Origin: Glaciecola sp.
GTDB taxonomy: Bacteria; Pseudomonadota; Gammaproteobacteria; Enterobacterales; Alteromonadaceae
Reading direction: 5' to 3'
DNA length: 64,000 bases
Assembly (NCBI GenBank): GCA_029251505.1
Contig: JAQXDG010000081.1
Location: forward strand, 1 to 64,000
Shown: one piece after another, positions 1 through 9,873 of the stretch
Numbering within the stretch: the stretch's first letter is position 1
How the letters are laid out: each line of letters begins with the position of its first letter
Notes under the pieces: model-generated
Told to the model about the DNA's origin: nothing
Database searches by the model: none
The model's input: only the letters and a program-made list of their open reading frames with translations
Made by a program: the position numbers and the translations under genes

Positions 1-5
1 AAACG

Positions 6-893
6 TTATTTTTTAATCCCATCTTGATTATTCAAGTAATTGAAGAAATCAGAGCTTGGGTCAACAATCAATACATCCTGTTTGGAGTTAAAACTGCTAC
101 TGTATGCATCCATCGAACGCAAGAAGCTGTAAAACTCTGGATTTTTAGAATAGGTGTTCGCATAGATAGAGGCGGCTTCTGCATCACCTTGACCACGTAT
201 CTGACGGGCTTTACGCTCTGCATCAGCAAGCATAATAGTCACACGAGCATCAATACCTGCACGAATAATATCTGCTTGTTCTTGACCTTCTGAGCGATGT
301 TCACGAGCAACAGCAGCACGTTCAGCGCGCATCCGTTGGAAGATTGAGTTAGATACTTCAAGTGGCAAGTTAATTTGCTTCACACGTACATCTACAATCT
401 CAATACCCAGTTCATCAGAACTTTCAGAGGCTTGTTCCATTGCTTCGTTCATTAATTCTGAACGTTCACCAGAGACAATTTGTGGAATGGTACGAGTACC
501 AAACTCAGAACGAAGACCATTGTTCACTTTCTGCTTTAATAGCGCTTCAGCTTGTAAACGATTACCACCAGTAGATAAGTAGTAACGTTCAAAATCATCA
601 ATACGCCATTTCACATATAAATCAACAATCAAATCTTTTTTCTCAGAAGTAACGAAACGATCTGGCGCATCATCAAGTGTCTGTACACGCGCATCTAAGT
701 GACGCACGGTATCAATGAAAGGCACTTTAAAATATAAACCTGGGGTAAATACTTTAGTGATTTCGGTGCCGCTATCCTTTTGGACTTTACCAAATTGGAT
801 GACAATCGCACGAGTGCCTTCTTTCACGACAAACAATGAACCTGACGCTAAAACACCTAAGATAACAATGATAGCTATAATTATGTTCTTCAT
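6..893 (-). CDS. hflC: HflC, FtsH protease modulator subunit
   Basis: SPFH/prohibitin-family membrane protein of about 295 residues. With HflK it forms the large periplasm-facing assembly that surrounds and modulates the FtsH AAA protease in the inner membrane. One N-terminal hydrophobic anchor (residues 4-24) is followed by the SPFH core and a charged helical segment (ERAAVAREHRSEGQEQ). The ORF track starts at a GTG, but the ATG one codon later is preferred because a GGGGAG Shine-Dalgarno in the end of hflK lies about 8 nt upstream. It is the last gene seen of the nnr-to-hflC superoperon, and its stop lies only 5 nt from the window edge, so any terminator is outside. Identity rests on similarity to the family and on its partner hflK. 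Confidence 0.95.
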   Translation of the reverse strand: MKNIIIAIIVILGVLASGSLFVVKEGTRAIVIQFGKVQKDSGTEITKVFTPGLYFKVPFIDTVRHLDARVQTLDDAPDRFVTSEKKDLIVDLYVKWRIDDFERYYLSTGGNRLQAEALLKQKVNNGLRSEFGTRTIPQIVSGERSELMNEAMEQASESSDELGIEIVDVRVKQINLPLEVSNSIFQRMRAERAAVAREHRSEGQEQADIIRAGIDARVTIMLADAERKARQIRGQGDAEAASIYANTYSKNPEFYSFLRSMDAYSSSFNSKQDVLIVDPSSDFFNYLNNQDGIKK

Positions 894-896
894 CAC

Positions 897-2066
897 TTAT
901 CTCCCCGTTCTTGAGTTAGTGCTACGGATATTACTCGTCGGTCTTGAATTTCCATTGCCATCAGGTGTAGCAGCATTTCTTAATCCGTCTAGCGCATTTT
1001 GCGTTGTATTCGTAGGCAACGACATATTCGAATTAGTATTTTGACGTTCCATTATTTTATCCAATGGTAAATACATCATGCTACCGCCACCGTTTTGGTT
1101 ATCAACCATAATCTTACTGGTGTTACTAAATAACTCTTCCATCGTTTCTAAGTAGATACGTTGACGAGTCACTTCAGGCGCAGCTTCGTACTGTGGAAGT
1201 AGTTCTTCAAAACGAGATACTTCACCTTGCGCTTCTAAGGTAACGCGCTGTTTGTATGCTGTAGATTCTTCGTTCATGCGGTTAACCTGACCACGCGCAC
1301 GCGGTTCGATTTCACGTGCATAGGCTTCAGCTTCACGGATGAAACGAATTTCATCTTCTTGAGCCGAGATAGCATCATCAAATGCGTCTTTTACTTCTTC
1401 TGGTGGACGTGCGTCCTTGAAGTTCATATCGATAATGGAAACACCCATATCGTATGGTTCAATGATTTGTTGAAGCTCTTCCCATACTTGTTGACGTGCA
1501 ACTTCACGACCAGACGTTAGGACATCATCCATTTGCGAATGACCGACAACATAACGGATTGCACTGTCTAAAGCTTGCGATAAACTTTGTTCAGGATTGA
1601 CTACCGAGAAAATAAATTTCTTAGGATCAACAACACGATATTGCATTTCCATTTGCACGCGAACTACGTTTTCATCTTGAGTCAGCATAGAGCCAGCAGA
1701 AGATTGATCACGGATAGACTGCACATCAATGGGTATTACTTGGTCAATAAACGTTGGCTTCCACTGTAAACCAGGGTCGACAAGCTTACTGTACTCACCA
1801 AAACGTAAGACCACACCACGCTCAGCTTCACGGATAGTATAGAAACCACTGATTACCCATACAATTACCATAATACCGATAATCAAAGATAAGCCAATGC
1901 CACCTAAATTAGAAGATGAACCGCCACTGCCATTGCCGCCACCAGATTTAGAAAATTTACCAAATAAATTTTTGAATACATCATCTAAATCAGGGGGACC
2001 TTGATCGCGGCCGCCTTTGTTTTTCCACGGGTCGTTATTATTACCACCGGGCTCATTCCAAGCCAT
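897..2066 (-). CDS. hflK: HflK, FtsH protease modulator subunit
   Basis: Partner of HflC, about 389 residues. The N-terminus is a glycine- and asparagine-rich cytoplasmic tail with the family signature KGGRDQGPPDL. One membrane segment follows (near residues 58-78), then the SPFH domain and a long charged helical region (residues about 230-300). The C-terminal tail is Asn/Ser/Thr-rich and low in complexity. The ATG giving MAWNEPG is chosen over the upstream GTG because GGAG lies 8 nt before it and it matches the usual HflK start. hflC begins 3 nt after the hflK stop, so the two subunits are translationally close. The Hfl complex regulates FtsH turnover of membrane and regulatory proteins. Confidence 0.95.
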   Translation of the reverse strand: MAWNEPGGNNNDPWKNKGGRDQGPPDLDDVFKNLFGKFSKSGGGNGSGGSSSNLGGIGLSLIIGIMVIVWVISGFYTIREAERGVVLRFGEYSKLVDPGLQWKPTFIDQVIPIDVQSIRDQSSAGSMLTQDENVVRVQMEMQYRVVDPKKFIFSVVNPEQSLSQALDSAIRYVVGHSQMDDVLTSGREVARQQVWEELQQIIEPYDMGVSIIDMNFKDARPPEEVKDAFDDAISAQEDEIRFIREAEAYAREIEPRARGQVNRMNEESTAYKQRVTLEAQGEVSRFEELLPQYEAAPEVTRQRIYLETMEELFSNTSKIMVDNQNGGGSMMYLPLDKIMERQNTNSNMSLPTNTTQNALDGLRNAATPDGNGNSRPTSNIRSTNSRTGR

Positions 2067-2143
2067 GTTCACACTCCGTTCAATTTATAAATTTATTATC
2101 TATACGATATAAAAGCGTAAAAAGTCTTTTTTATCTGTTATTT

Positions 2144-3439
2144 TTATTCATCACTTGGCATATCGCACTGCGAAAATGCACCGTCATAGCGCTTATCAAG
2201 CTGATTCCACACGGTTAAAGGTAATCGTATGGAGACGATCCAGTTGCCTTCCTCGTCGTAATGTTCCTGCGTGATACAATGATAGTCATACAATACCCCT
2301 CTTATTCTGCCGTCACTTGGCGGGATATTCAAGGTTTGAATTTTCATTGTTTGTGCTAAACATTCAGTAAGGGCTTTTTGTAATAATTCAACCCCTAACC
2401 CTTCCTGTGCAGAAATCCATACACGCAGCGGCCTTCCCTCTTCATCATAGTCGATTCGGGGTGTGACACCTTCAAGACGATCTATTTTGTTACAAATAAT
2501 TAATTGGGGGATGTCATCGGCATCGATTTCAGTTAAAACATCATTAACCTGTCCCATATTGTCGCTGTATTGATCATCGGCATAATCAACTACATGGAGT
2601 AACAAGTCTGCTTCTTGTGTTTCTTGTAAGGTCGCTTTAAATGCAGCAACAAGATCATGCGGTAGGTGACGAATAAACCCGACCGTATCAGCTAAAATAG
2701 CCGTTCCTACGTCTGCCAACTCGATTTTACGTAATGTTGGATCAAGCGTCGCGAACAGTTGATCCGCAGCATACACATTGGCATTGGTAATCGTATTGAA
2801 TAACGTTGATTTACCGGCATTGGTATAACCCACTAACGATATCGTCGGAATTTCATTGCGCTTGCGCGCACGTCGTCCTTGCTCACGTTGTTTTTGGACT
2901 TTTTCAAGACGCTTTAAAATGGTCTTGATCCGCGCTCGTAACAAACGCCGGTCACTTTCTAGTTGGGTTTCACCTGGTCCACGTAAACCAATTCCGCCTT
3001 TCTGGCGCTCTAAATGCGTCCAACCACGGATCAGTCGGGTTGAAATATGCCTTAACTGGGCTAACTCAACCTGTAATTTACCTTCATGGGTACGTGCTCG
3101 TTGGGCAAATATATCGAGGATAAGTCCGGTGCGATCGATGACTCGACATTGACATAAGGCTTCCAGGTTACGTTCTTGGGAAGGAGACAATGCATGATTG
3201 AAAATAATGACATTGGCTTCGAAGGCTTGCACGGCGGCAGCAATTTCTTCGGCTTTACCTGATCCTACAAAATATTTAGGGTGCGGGGCTGCACGAGAAC
3301 CAGTGATGACCTCAGCCGCTGTTACTCCAGCAGACGAGACCAACATCTGTAATTCGTGTATATCTTCTTTGGTTGAGTCGTCAGCGAAGTCGACATGAAC
3401 TAGGATTGCCAGTTCACCAGCTGCGTAACGGTCAAACAA
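2144..3439 (-). CDS. hflX: HflX, ribosome-associated GTPase
   Basis: Obg-HflX superfamily GTPase of 431 residues. The family is known to bind the 50S subunit and split stalled 70S ribosomes, for example after heat shock. An N-terminal HflX domain (residues 1-190, with the signature GGIGLRGPGETQLE) precedes the G domain. That domain shows G1 GYTNAGKST, G3 DTVGF and G4 NKID, followed by a C-terminal extension. The start codon is TTG (LFDRYAAGE read as MFDRYAAGE); no ATG is nearby, the conserved N-terminus begins here, and no strong Shine-Dalgarno is visible. It sits between hfq and hflK in the same order as the classic Escherichia coli cluster. Confidence 0.95.
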   Translation of the reverse strand: MFDRYAAGELAILVHVDFADDSTKEDIHELQMLVSSAGVTAAEVITGSRAAPHPKYFVGSGKAEEIAAAVQAFEANVIIFNHALSPSQERNLEALCQCRVIDRTGLILDIFAQRARTHEGKLQVELAQLRHISTRLIRGWTHLERQKGGIGLRGPGETQLESDRRLLRARIKTILKRLEKVQKQREQGRRARKRNEIPTISLVGYTNAGKSTLFNTITNANVYAADQLFATLDPTLRKIELADVGTAILADTVGFIRHLPHDLVAAFKATLQETQEADLLLHVVDYADDQYSDNMGQVNDVLTEIDADDIPQLIICNKIDRLEGVTPRIDYDEEGRPLRVWISAQEGLGVELLQKALTECLAQTMKIQTLNIPPSDGRIRGVLYDYHCITQEHYDEEGNWIVSIRLPLTVWNQLDKRYDGAFSQCDMPSDE

Positions 3440-3474
3440 GTGAAACTATCTTAAAATGAGTCACTTAAATGGAT

Positions 3475-3717
3475 TTACTCGCTTTGCGCTTCATCGCCTT
3501 GAGTCGGCATCTGAATCGCTTTTGATGGAACAACAGTAGATATTGCATGCTTATATACCATTTGACTAACGGTATTTTTCAGTAAAATAACAAACTGATC
3601 AAATGATTCAACTTGGCCTTGCAATTTAATTCCATTTACCAAATAAATAGAAACGGGAATGCGCTCTTTTCGCAGAGCATTCAAAAATGGGTCTTGCAGT
3701 GATTGCCCTTTAGCCAT
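3475..3717 (-). CDS. hfq: Hfq, RNA chaperone
   Basis: Sm-like hexameric RNA chaperone of 80 residues that pairs small RNAs with mRNAs. The Sm1 motif ([27 protein letters not shown]) and the Sm2 motif ([12 protein letters not shown]) are intact. The ORF track begins 20 codons early; the true start is the ATG giving [13 protein letters not shown], the almost invariant Hfq N-terminus. An AAGGAAAAA Shine-Dalgarno lies just upstream. The C-terminal tail is short, about 15 residues, and acidic, like other short-tailed marine gammaproteobacterial Hfq proteins. It lies 91 nt downstream of miaA and 35 nt upstream of hflX; a separate promoter in that gap is possible but not identified. Confidence 0.97.
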   Translation of the reverse strand: MAKGQSLQDPFLNALRKERIPVSIYLVNGIKLQGQVESFDQFVILLKNTVSQMVYKHAISTVVPSKAIQMPTQGDEAQSE

Positions 3718-3808
3718 TTGTTTTTCCTTTATTTTCTTATAATTCTCTAGTGTTTTTAGCCGTTTTAGAATACACAAATAAGTGCATACTGTATAGAGTT
3801 ATCAGTGA

Positions 3809-4750
3809 TTATTTATTAACCAACTTTAGTATCAGATCAACATTATCCGTTGCAAACGTATCTAACCAAACCACGTCATCCCAGCCGCGAAGCCACGTTA
3901 TCTGGCGCTTTGCTAATTGCCTGGTTGCGATAATACCGCGTTCAACCATTTCGGCATGACTAAGCTGACCAGATAAATGTTGCCACATTTGTCGGTATCC
4001 TACACAGCGGATTGCGGGTAAATCCTCAAATAAATCACCACGAGCTATTAATTGTTGGACCTCAGCGGCGAAATCTTGTTCTAACATCTGTGTAAAACGC
4101 AACGCGATCCTTTCATGCAATACGCTTCTTTCTTGTGGAGCAATCGCAAATTGAGCAACACAATAGGGGATCGGGCCACTAGATTCTTGCTGTAACACGG
4201 ACAAGGGTCTGCCGCTAAGCTGGTAAACTTCTAATGCACGGGTAATTCGTTGTGGATCATTAGGATGAATGCGCGCGGCACAAACCGGATCGATAACCGT
4301 TAATTGTGCGTGCATGTGGGGCCAGCCTTTTTCGGTGCCTTGCTCTTCAATTTCTGCACGAACACACGCATTACTGGCTGGCAACGTTGATAACCCTTTT
4401 ACCAACGCGTTGTAATACATCATTGTTCCGCCCACTAACACCGGCAACTTATTACGCGACAAAATATCTGCAATCAAACGCTCTGCATCGTGACGAAACT
4501 GCGAAACCGAATACGTCATACTCGGGTCAATAATATCTATCAAGTGATGGGGAACTTGTGCCAATTCTTCGGCGGTGGGTTTCGCCGTGCCAATATCCAT
4601 AGATTGGTAAATAAGCGCAGAATCAACACTGATTATTTCACAATCGACATGCTTAGCGAGCTCAAGCGCTAATGATGTTTTTCCCGAAGCCGTAGGGCCC
4701 ATAATAAACACAACTTGCGCTAAGTGGTCTGCACTTGCCACTTGATACAT
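3809..4750 (-). CDS. miaA: MiaA, tRNA dimethylallyltransferase
   Basis: Transfers a dimethylallyl group to A37 of tRNAs that read UNN codons, the first step of ms2i6A synthesis. The 313-residue protein has the P-loop [12 protein letters not shown], the substrate motif [17 protein letters not shown], and the [15 protein letters not shown] segment typical of the family. Length is as expected (about 310). Its ATG directly follows the mutL stop codon with no spacer, implying translational coupling. It forms the mutL-miaA-hfq core found in many gammaproteobacteria. Confidence 0.97.
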   Translation of the reverse strand: MYQVASADHLAQVVFIMGPTASGKTSLALELAKHVDCEIISVDSALIYQSMDIGTAKPTAEELAQVPHHLIDIIDPSMTYSVSQFRHDAERLIADILSRNKLPVLVGGTMMYYNALVKGLSTLPASNACVRAEIEEQGTEKGWPHMHAQLTVIDPVCAARIHPNDPQRITRALEVYQLSGRPLSVLQQESSGPIPYCVAQFAIAPQERSVLHERIALRFTQMLEQDFAAEVQQLIARGDLFEDLPAIRCVGYRQMWQHLSGQLSHAEMVERGIIATRQLAKRQITWLRGWDDVVWLDTFATDNVDLILKLVNK

Positions 4751-6481
4751 TTAGCTTTCCTTGGTGCACAGTTGTACCTGTGCTGGTTGAATATGTTGGG
4801 CAATGATATGGTGCTGCTGCGAACTGGTTAACCCAATAAACCAATGCAATGCTAATGCTCGAATAGAAGGATATTGTGAATCAATAACAAACAAACTTAA
4901 CGCGAGTTGCTCATACACATCATCCGTGTGCAACGGCGCCGCTTCTAGTATATCCACAAATAAACGACTCCACGGCAGCGAGCGTAATAAACTCGGTACC
5001 TTTTTTAGTAGCCATTTTTGCGTATGATTACCTGCAACATGATGTTCTACTAATAATTGTGATTGTGTAAATTGCGCTAATAACTTTGGACTAACATTTA
5101 TGTCTACGTTTACTGCGCTAGCAATTGGCAATAGTAATGGCTGCTGCGTTTCTGATGCACTCATTTGCTGCTGTAAATATTTAGCGACGATGCATCGTGA
5201 ATCACACAACAGTAACTGATTAGTTTGAACTAACACATCGTATTGGTTTAGCGACTGCGTAAGCACTAATACTTGAGTTTGCATGCTACCAGGTTGTTCT
5301 GCTAAGTGATTCGCGCCACTTTGAACACTCAACGGTTGCATTAAGCTATCGTAATTCGCTACCGCTTGCTTAGCTACAGCGGCACCTTGGCCTCGTGGTG
5401 GTTGATATGTTGTTGTCTCTGTATGACGTGACAATGGCTGAATGTAATCATGCTCAACAGTAAGTTCATCATAGTTAACTACCGGATTATCGGTAAATGA
5501 ACGATTCAGTACGTCGACCAAAGATTGATATAAAAAATCATGTACCACGCGACTATTTACAAATCGCACTTCGTGTTTGGCAGGATGCACATTGACATCA
5601 ACATCGGTATATGGGACTTCAATAAAGAGGACATATCCAGGATAATACTGACTATCTATTAATCCTTCATAGGCTTGTCTGACAGCATGGTTGATTAATT
5701 TATCGCGCATCATGCGGCCATTCACAAAGGTATATTGGGCGTCATTTTGGGTGCGATGTACCATAGGCTTAGTCAACCATGCGGTGACTTTAATCCCTTG
5801 ATAATCGCGCTCTACCGAGACACAATCATTAATAAAGCCTTTGCCGCAGATTGCATCAATACGTTTTTCAATAGACTGTACAGGTAACTGACGAATGGTT
5901 TTGCCGTTATGCGTAAGTTTGAATGCGACTGCATGATGCGACAACGCCATGCGTTTGATCAGCTCATCAACGTGCGTAAATTCAGTTTTATGCGTTTTTA
6001 AAAATTTACGCCTAGCCGGTGTATTAAAAAATAAATCGACCACATCAACGGTGCTTCCGTCAGGATGAGCTGCAGGGTTCATAATCACATCCATATCACG
6101 ACCTTCACAATTTACTTGCCATGCTTCAGATTGAGTTGCTGGCTTAGAAGTCAAGGTTAAGCGTGCGACAGAGCTAATACTTGCCAGTGCTTCACCACGA
6201 AATCCGAGACTCGCAATTTGTGCCAGATCTTCAATCGATGTAATTTTACTGGTTGCATGTCTTGATAAGGCTAACGCTAATTCGTCTTGCACAATCCCAC
6301 ACCCATTATCGGTGATGGTGATCCGTTTTTGCCCGCCTTGTTCGATGTTAATGTCGATTTTAGTGGCACCAGCATCAATGCTGTTTTCAACCAGTTCTTT
6401 GACTATAGATGCGGGGCGCTCAACCACCTCACCCGCGGCAATCTGGTTAGCGAGTTGCGCTGATAATATTTGAATACTCAA
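4751..6481 (-). CDS. mutL: MutL, DNA mismatch repair protein
   Basis: GHKL ATPase that links MutS mismatch recognition to downstream excision. The 576 residues begin with the invariant LANQIAAGEVVERPASIVKELVENSIDAGAT. ATP-binding motifs DNGCGI and GFRGEALASI are present, then the transducer domain (FVNGRMMRDK) and, after a Gln/Ser-rich linker (residues 350-400), the C-terminal dimerisation domain. It is slightly shorter than E. coli MutL (615), mainly in the linker. The start is TTG, 5 nt after the amidase stop; no ATG could replace it without losing the conserved N-terminus. A GGGG run in the amidase end may serve as ribosome-binding site. Confidence 0.96.
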   Translation of the reverse strand: MSIQILSAQLANQIAAGEVVERPASIVKELVENSIDAGATKIDINIEQGGQKRITITDNGCGIVQDELALALSRHATSKITSIEDLAQIASLGFRGEALASISSVARLTLTSKPATQSEAWQVNCEGRDMDVIMNPAAHPDGSTVDVVDLFFNTPARRKFLKTHKTEFTHVDELIKRMALSHHAVAFKLTHNGKTIRQLPVQSIEKRIDAICGKGFINDCVSVERDYQGIKVTAWLTKPMVHRTQNDAQYTFVNGRMMRDKLINHAVRQAYEGLIDSQYYPGYVLFIEVPYTDVDVNVHPAKHEVRFVNSRVVHDFLYQSLVDVLNRSFTDNPVVNYDELTVEHDYIQPLSRHTETTTYQPPRGQGAAVAKQAVANYDSLMQPLSVQSGANHLAEQPGSMQTQVLVLTQSLNQYDVLVQTNQLLLCDSRCIVAKYLQQQMSASETQQPLLLPIASAVNVDINVSPKLLAQFTQSQLLVEHHVAGNHTQKWLLKKVPSLLRSLPWSRLFVDILEAAPLHTDDVYEQLALSLFVIDSQYPSIRALALHWFIGLTSSQQHHIIAQHIQPAQVQLCTKES

Positions 6482-6486
6482 CGCCG

Positions 6487-7821
6487 TTAACCCCGAGGAA
6501 TGACAAGTTTTTGATTCACCGTCAATGAATTTTCAGTTAAATTATTAACTCGTTTAATATGTTCAATACTTGTGTCATAGCGCCGCGCAATTTTAAACAG
6601 CGACTCGCCAGATTTGACGACATGCTGAATATCAGTTTTTTGTTCAAGACGAGACCATAACGTGCCATTGGGTGGATAAATTTTAAAATATTTTTCTAAC
6701 CCAATGAAAATTGCATCAGCCAGTCGTTGACGATATTTGGACCAGTTTAGATTTTTTTCTTCCGTCGGATTCGAAATAAACCCCACTTCGACTAAAATAG
6801 ATGGAATATCTTGGGCAGTTAAAACCGCTAATGATGCATATTGGCGGTCTTTTTTATGCATTTTTGTGACTTTCTTTAACTCTTTGATAATGTAATCACT
6901 GGCTTCATAGCTACTTTTTCGTGCGCCTTCTTTAGTCATATCCAAGATAGTTCGTACAAACCCTAGATCATCGTCGCTCTGCGCAATGACCGTACTCGCA
7001 CCACTGAGTAGTTCTGATTGGCGCGATTTATTTTCTAACAGACGAGCAAACTCGGTGTTTGAGCGACGTTCATTAATTGTCCACACCGAAGCACCGCGAG
7101 GTTGTGGAGTATGAAACGCGTCGGCATGAATCGAGATCAATAAATCGGCTTTTTTCTCACGCGCCATTAAGGGTCGTTGTGACGGAGAAATATAATAATC
7201 ACCTTCACGAGTTAGCACTGCTCGCATCCCTTTTTCGGCATTGATACGTTTTTGTAATTTTTTAGCTATCGCCAAAGTGATGTGCTTTTCGTATGTCCCT
7301 TTAGGCCCAATTGAACCGGGGTCACGTCCGCCATGCCCTGCATCAAGCGCGATAATAATATCGTCATCACGTTGTGATTGACGTCCCGTAATCAGAGTTA
7401 AAGACTGTGGTTGTGGATCGTCAAATTTAAGAAGTAAATAAGGTCCATCTTTGTGAGTGACCGTGGTCACCTCATAATCCAATAGCTCTGCCACTTCAAA
7501 CACAAATCGCGTGTCATTACTTGTTTTCGGCTTGGAGTTACGCACACGTTGTATTAAGTCATCTGCAGATTTAGCTTGGTAATCCGAGGTTCCTTTGGCA
7601 TCTCGAATATCAACAACTACTCGATTAGGATTTTTTAAGGTGAAGTGGCTCACTTTGGCTGGTTTGGTGAGCTTAATCATGGCTTGAGCACCAGAATCAG
7701 GATTAGATATCTGCACCCGCTGAATAGTGGTTTCAGCATAAGTATCAAAGCTAAACAGCGCTCCGTTGAGCAGAAAGATACTCAGTAATAATGGCTTCAT
7801 AAACGCTTGAATCTTGAACAT
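6487..7821 (-). CDS. amiC: N-acetylmuramoyl-L-alanine amidase, AmiB/AmiC type with LysM
   Basis: Periplasmic zinc amidase that cleaves the septal peptidoglycan amide bond during daughter-cell separation. The 444 residues show a signal peptide (1-29, ending near FDTYA), an AMIN domain (about 32-130) for envelope targeting, and an Amidase_3 catalytic domain (155-375). Zinc and catalytic positions are visible in DAGHGGRDPGS, ISIHADAF and VEVGFISN. A single C-terminal LysM repeat (about 398-442) binds glycan. The LysM places it with AmiB/AmiC-like enzymes; in this genomic position E. coli carries amiB, so the symbol could equally be amiB. Its start abuts the tsaE stop. Confidence 0.92.
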   Translation of the reverse strand: MFKIQAFMKPLLLSIFLLNGALFSFDTYAETTIQRVQISNPDSGAQAMIKLTKPAKVSHFTLKNPNRVVVDIRDAKGTSDYQAKSADDLIQRVRNSKPKTSNDTRFVFEVAELLDYEVTTVTHKDGPYLLLKFDDPQPQSLTLITGRQSQRDDDIIIALDAGHGGRDPGSIGPKGTYEKHITLAIAKKLQKRINAEKGMRAVLTREGDYYISPSQRPLMAREKKADLLISIHADAFHTPQPRGASVWTINERRSNTEFARLLENKSRQSELLSGASTVIAQSDDDLGFVRTILDMTKEGARKSSYEASDYIIKELKKVTKMHKKDRQYASLAVLTAQDIPSILVEVGFISNPTEEKNLNWSKYRQRLADAIFIGLEKYFKIYPPNGTLWSRLEQKTDIQHVVKSGESLFKIARRYDTSIEHIKRVNNLTENSLTVNQKLVIPRG

Positions 7822-8343
7822 TTACGCTTGCACCTTTTTCAAGATCTGTTGGCCAATATTACTCAATGCCACACATTCCATGACTCTTTGTTCATACTGC
7901 GACCCAAGCTGTGCAGGGTTAGTGTCATTTTCATCATGTGTTAGTAAACCAAGATTGATATGAACATCTGCAGGCGGTAGGCAACCCTCACCTTTGTTTG
8001 GCCATTCAATTAAGCATAGGTTGTTTCCGACAAAATAGTCGCGTATTCCCATAAATTCTAATTCTTGCGCATCGCCTAGTCGGTATAAATCAAAATGATA
8101 TATTTGGCGTGACCCTATTTCGTAAGGTTCTACCAATGTATAGGTTGGGCTTTTCACAGAGCCAATATGCCCCATAGCTTGCAATAAATAGCGACTAAAT
8201 GTCGTTTTTCCTGCGCCTAAATCCCCTTCTAAATAAATACATATCCCTTGCTCTTGCAATGACGCATCCACTAATGCCGTGGCAATTCGCTGTGCTAGTT
8301 GCGCGGTGGCAACTTCATTTTCAAGCTTAAATTCAATCTGCAT
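7822..8343 (-). CDS. tsaE: TsaE, tRNA t6A biosynthesis ATPase
   Basis: Small P-loop ATPase of the TsaB-TsaD-TsaE complex that makes N6-threonylcarbamoyladenosine at position 37 of ANN-decoding tRNAs. Walker [13 protein letters not shown] is at residues 40-51. The family motifs [10 protein letters not shown] and [17 protein letters not shown] follow. At 173 residues it is a little longer than E. coli TsaE (153), with an extra C-terminal helix. It lies 20 nt downstream of nnr and is fused end to start with the amidase gene, the same arrangement as in E. coli. Confidence 0.95.
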   Translation of the reverse strand: MQIEFKLENEVATAQLAQRIATALVDASLQEQGICIYLEGDLGAGKTTFSRYLLQAMGHIGSVKSPTYTLVEPYEIGSRQIYHFDLYRLGDAQELEFMGIRDYFVGNNLCLIEWPNKGEGCLPPADVHINLGLLTHDENDTNPAQLGSQYEQRVMECVALSNIGQQILKKVQA

Positions 8344-8363
8344 TTTGAAGGAGTCTTTTCCAT

Positions 8364-9869
8364 TTATTGATTAATTAAACGCCTCAGTTGAGGAAACAAG
8401 TCACTTGCCAACATACCACGTTCACCATATTCTGCAGCTATTATATCAGCGGCGTGACCATGGATACAAACTGAGTACTTTGCAGCATCAGTTTTGTTTA
8501 TTCTTTGAGCAAACATCGCACCAACGATCCCACTTAACACGTCACCCATGCCCGCAGTTGCCATGCCCGGATTACCATGTTCACACACCCAAGTTTGAGT
8601 GCCATCATCGATAATAGTTCCGGCCCCTTTTAAAATGCAAGTCGCATTATATTTTTGGGCTAATAAACGTGCCGACACAAAGCGATTTGATTCAACTTCT
8701 TCAATGGTTGATTCTAACAAACGACCAGCTTCACCACTATGCGGCGTGATCACGCATTGATCAGAGGTAAACGCCGTTGCGTGCTTGGGTAATAAATTCA
8801 GTGCATCCGCATCAATCACAATCGGTACATCATGTTTATGACAATACTGAATGACCATAGAAAAGGTTTTTAACGCCCATTCATCTTGCCCCAACCCAGG
8901 GCCAATAACAACACAATTAGCCCACTCTAGTGCGGCTTGCAAACCGTCACAAATTACCATTAGTTCTGGGCGACCTGAACAAATTTGAATACGTGAGTCG
9001 GTGTGTGCATAAACTTTAACTAGACCGGTACCTGAGCGCAAAGCTGCTTCACCGGCTAAGCGAATCGCACCCGACATGCCGGCATTTCCTCCCACACATA
9101 ACAATCGACCAAACCGCCCTTTATGACTGTTTACCTGACGTGGCGCCAAACCCGTAAACCGATTTAATTGCAGTAATTGGGTATTAGTTGGGCATAATTC
9201 AGAAAATGCCAACCCGATTTCAAGATCTTCAAAGACCAACTTACCTGACGCTTGTTTCCCTGTCGCCGTCACTAAGCCTTGTTTGATTCCAACAAATGTT
9301 ACTGTCATATCAGCCTGGATACACCGCCCTAAACTCACGCCCGTATCCGCATTAATACCCGAGGGTACATCAACACTTAACACCGGGAGATCTGCATTAT
9401 TTACTGCATCAATAATCGCGGCAAACTCTGGACCTAATGACCCTTTGAGACCTGTGCCTAACAACGCATCAATCACAATATCATTGCGCTTTAATTGATT
9501 GGCAGTAAATTCTTCAACTTCGCCACCGGCTGCAATAAATGCCACTTGGGCTTGCTGTGCATCACCGGTTAATACACGCTCCGGATCTACAGCACATAAT
9601 GTAACGTGTTTACCCGCTTGTAATGCTAATAAACCGCAGATATACCCATCTCCAGCATTGTTACCATTGCCAGCTAAAATTAAAAAATGCTCCGCGCTGG
9701 GTGCTAAGGTCAGTGCATGCCCATATAATGCTTTGCCTGCGCGTTGCATTAAGCCATAAAGAGAACAAAAACTTTGTTCCGCAGCTTTTGCTTCGTGATT
9801 GCGAACTTGATCCGCGCGAAATAGTTTTTGTGATAAACTAGGTAAGGTTTTTTCAACTTCAATGTGCAT
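8364..9869 (-). CDS. nnr: Nnr, bifunctional NAD(P)H-hydrate epimerase/dehydratase
   Basis: Repairs damaged NADHX and NADPHX. The N-terminal YjeF_N epimerase domain (about residues 15-225) shows [12 protein letters not shown] and [10 protein letters not shown]. The C-terminal ADP-dependent dehydratase domain of ribokinase-like fold (about 235-500) shows GGNAGMSGA, the nucleotide motif VIGPGLGQD and the catalytic [16 protein letters not shown] loop. Total length of 501 is usual. It is the first gene of the long minus-strand operon and is divergent from queG with essentially no space between the two starts, so its promoter must lie inside queG. Confidence 0.95.
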   Translation of the reverse strand: MHIEVEKTLPSLSQKLFRADQVRNHEAKAAEQSFCSLYGLMQRAGKALYGHALTLAPSAEHFLILAGNGNNAGDGYICGLLALQAGKHVTLCAVDPERVLTGDAQQAQVAFIAAGGEVEEFTANQLKRNDIVIDALLGTGLKGSLGPEFAAIIDAVNNADLPVLSVDVPSGINADTGVSLGRCIQADMTVTFVGIKQGLVTATGKQASGKLVFEDLEIGLAFSELCPTNTQLLQLNRFTGLAPRQVNSHKGRFGRLLCVGGNAGMSGAIRLAGEAALRSGTGLVKVYAHTDSRIQICSGRPELMVICDGLQAALEWANCVVIGPGLGQDEWALKTFSMVIQYCHKHDVPIVIDADALNLLPKHATAFTSDQCVITPHSGEAGRLLESTIEEVESNRFVSARLLAQKYNATCILKGAGTIIDDGTQTWVCEHGNPGMATAGMGDVLSGIVGAMFAQRINKTDAAKYSVCIHGHAADIIAAEYGERGMLASDLFPQLRRLINQ

Positions 9870-9873
9870 GCAA

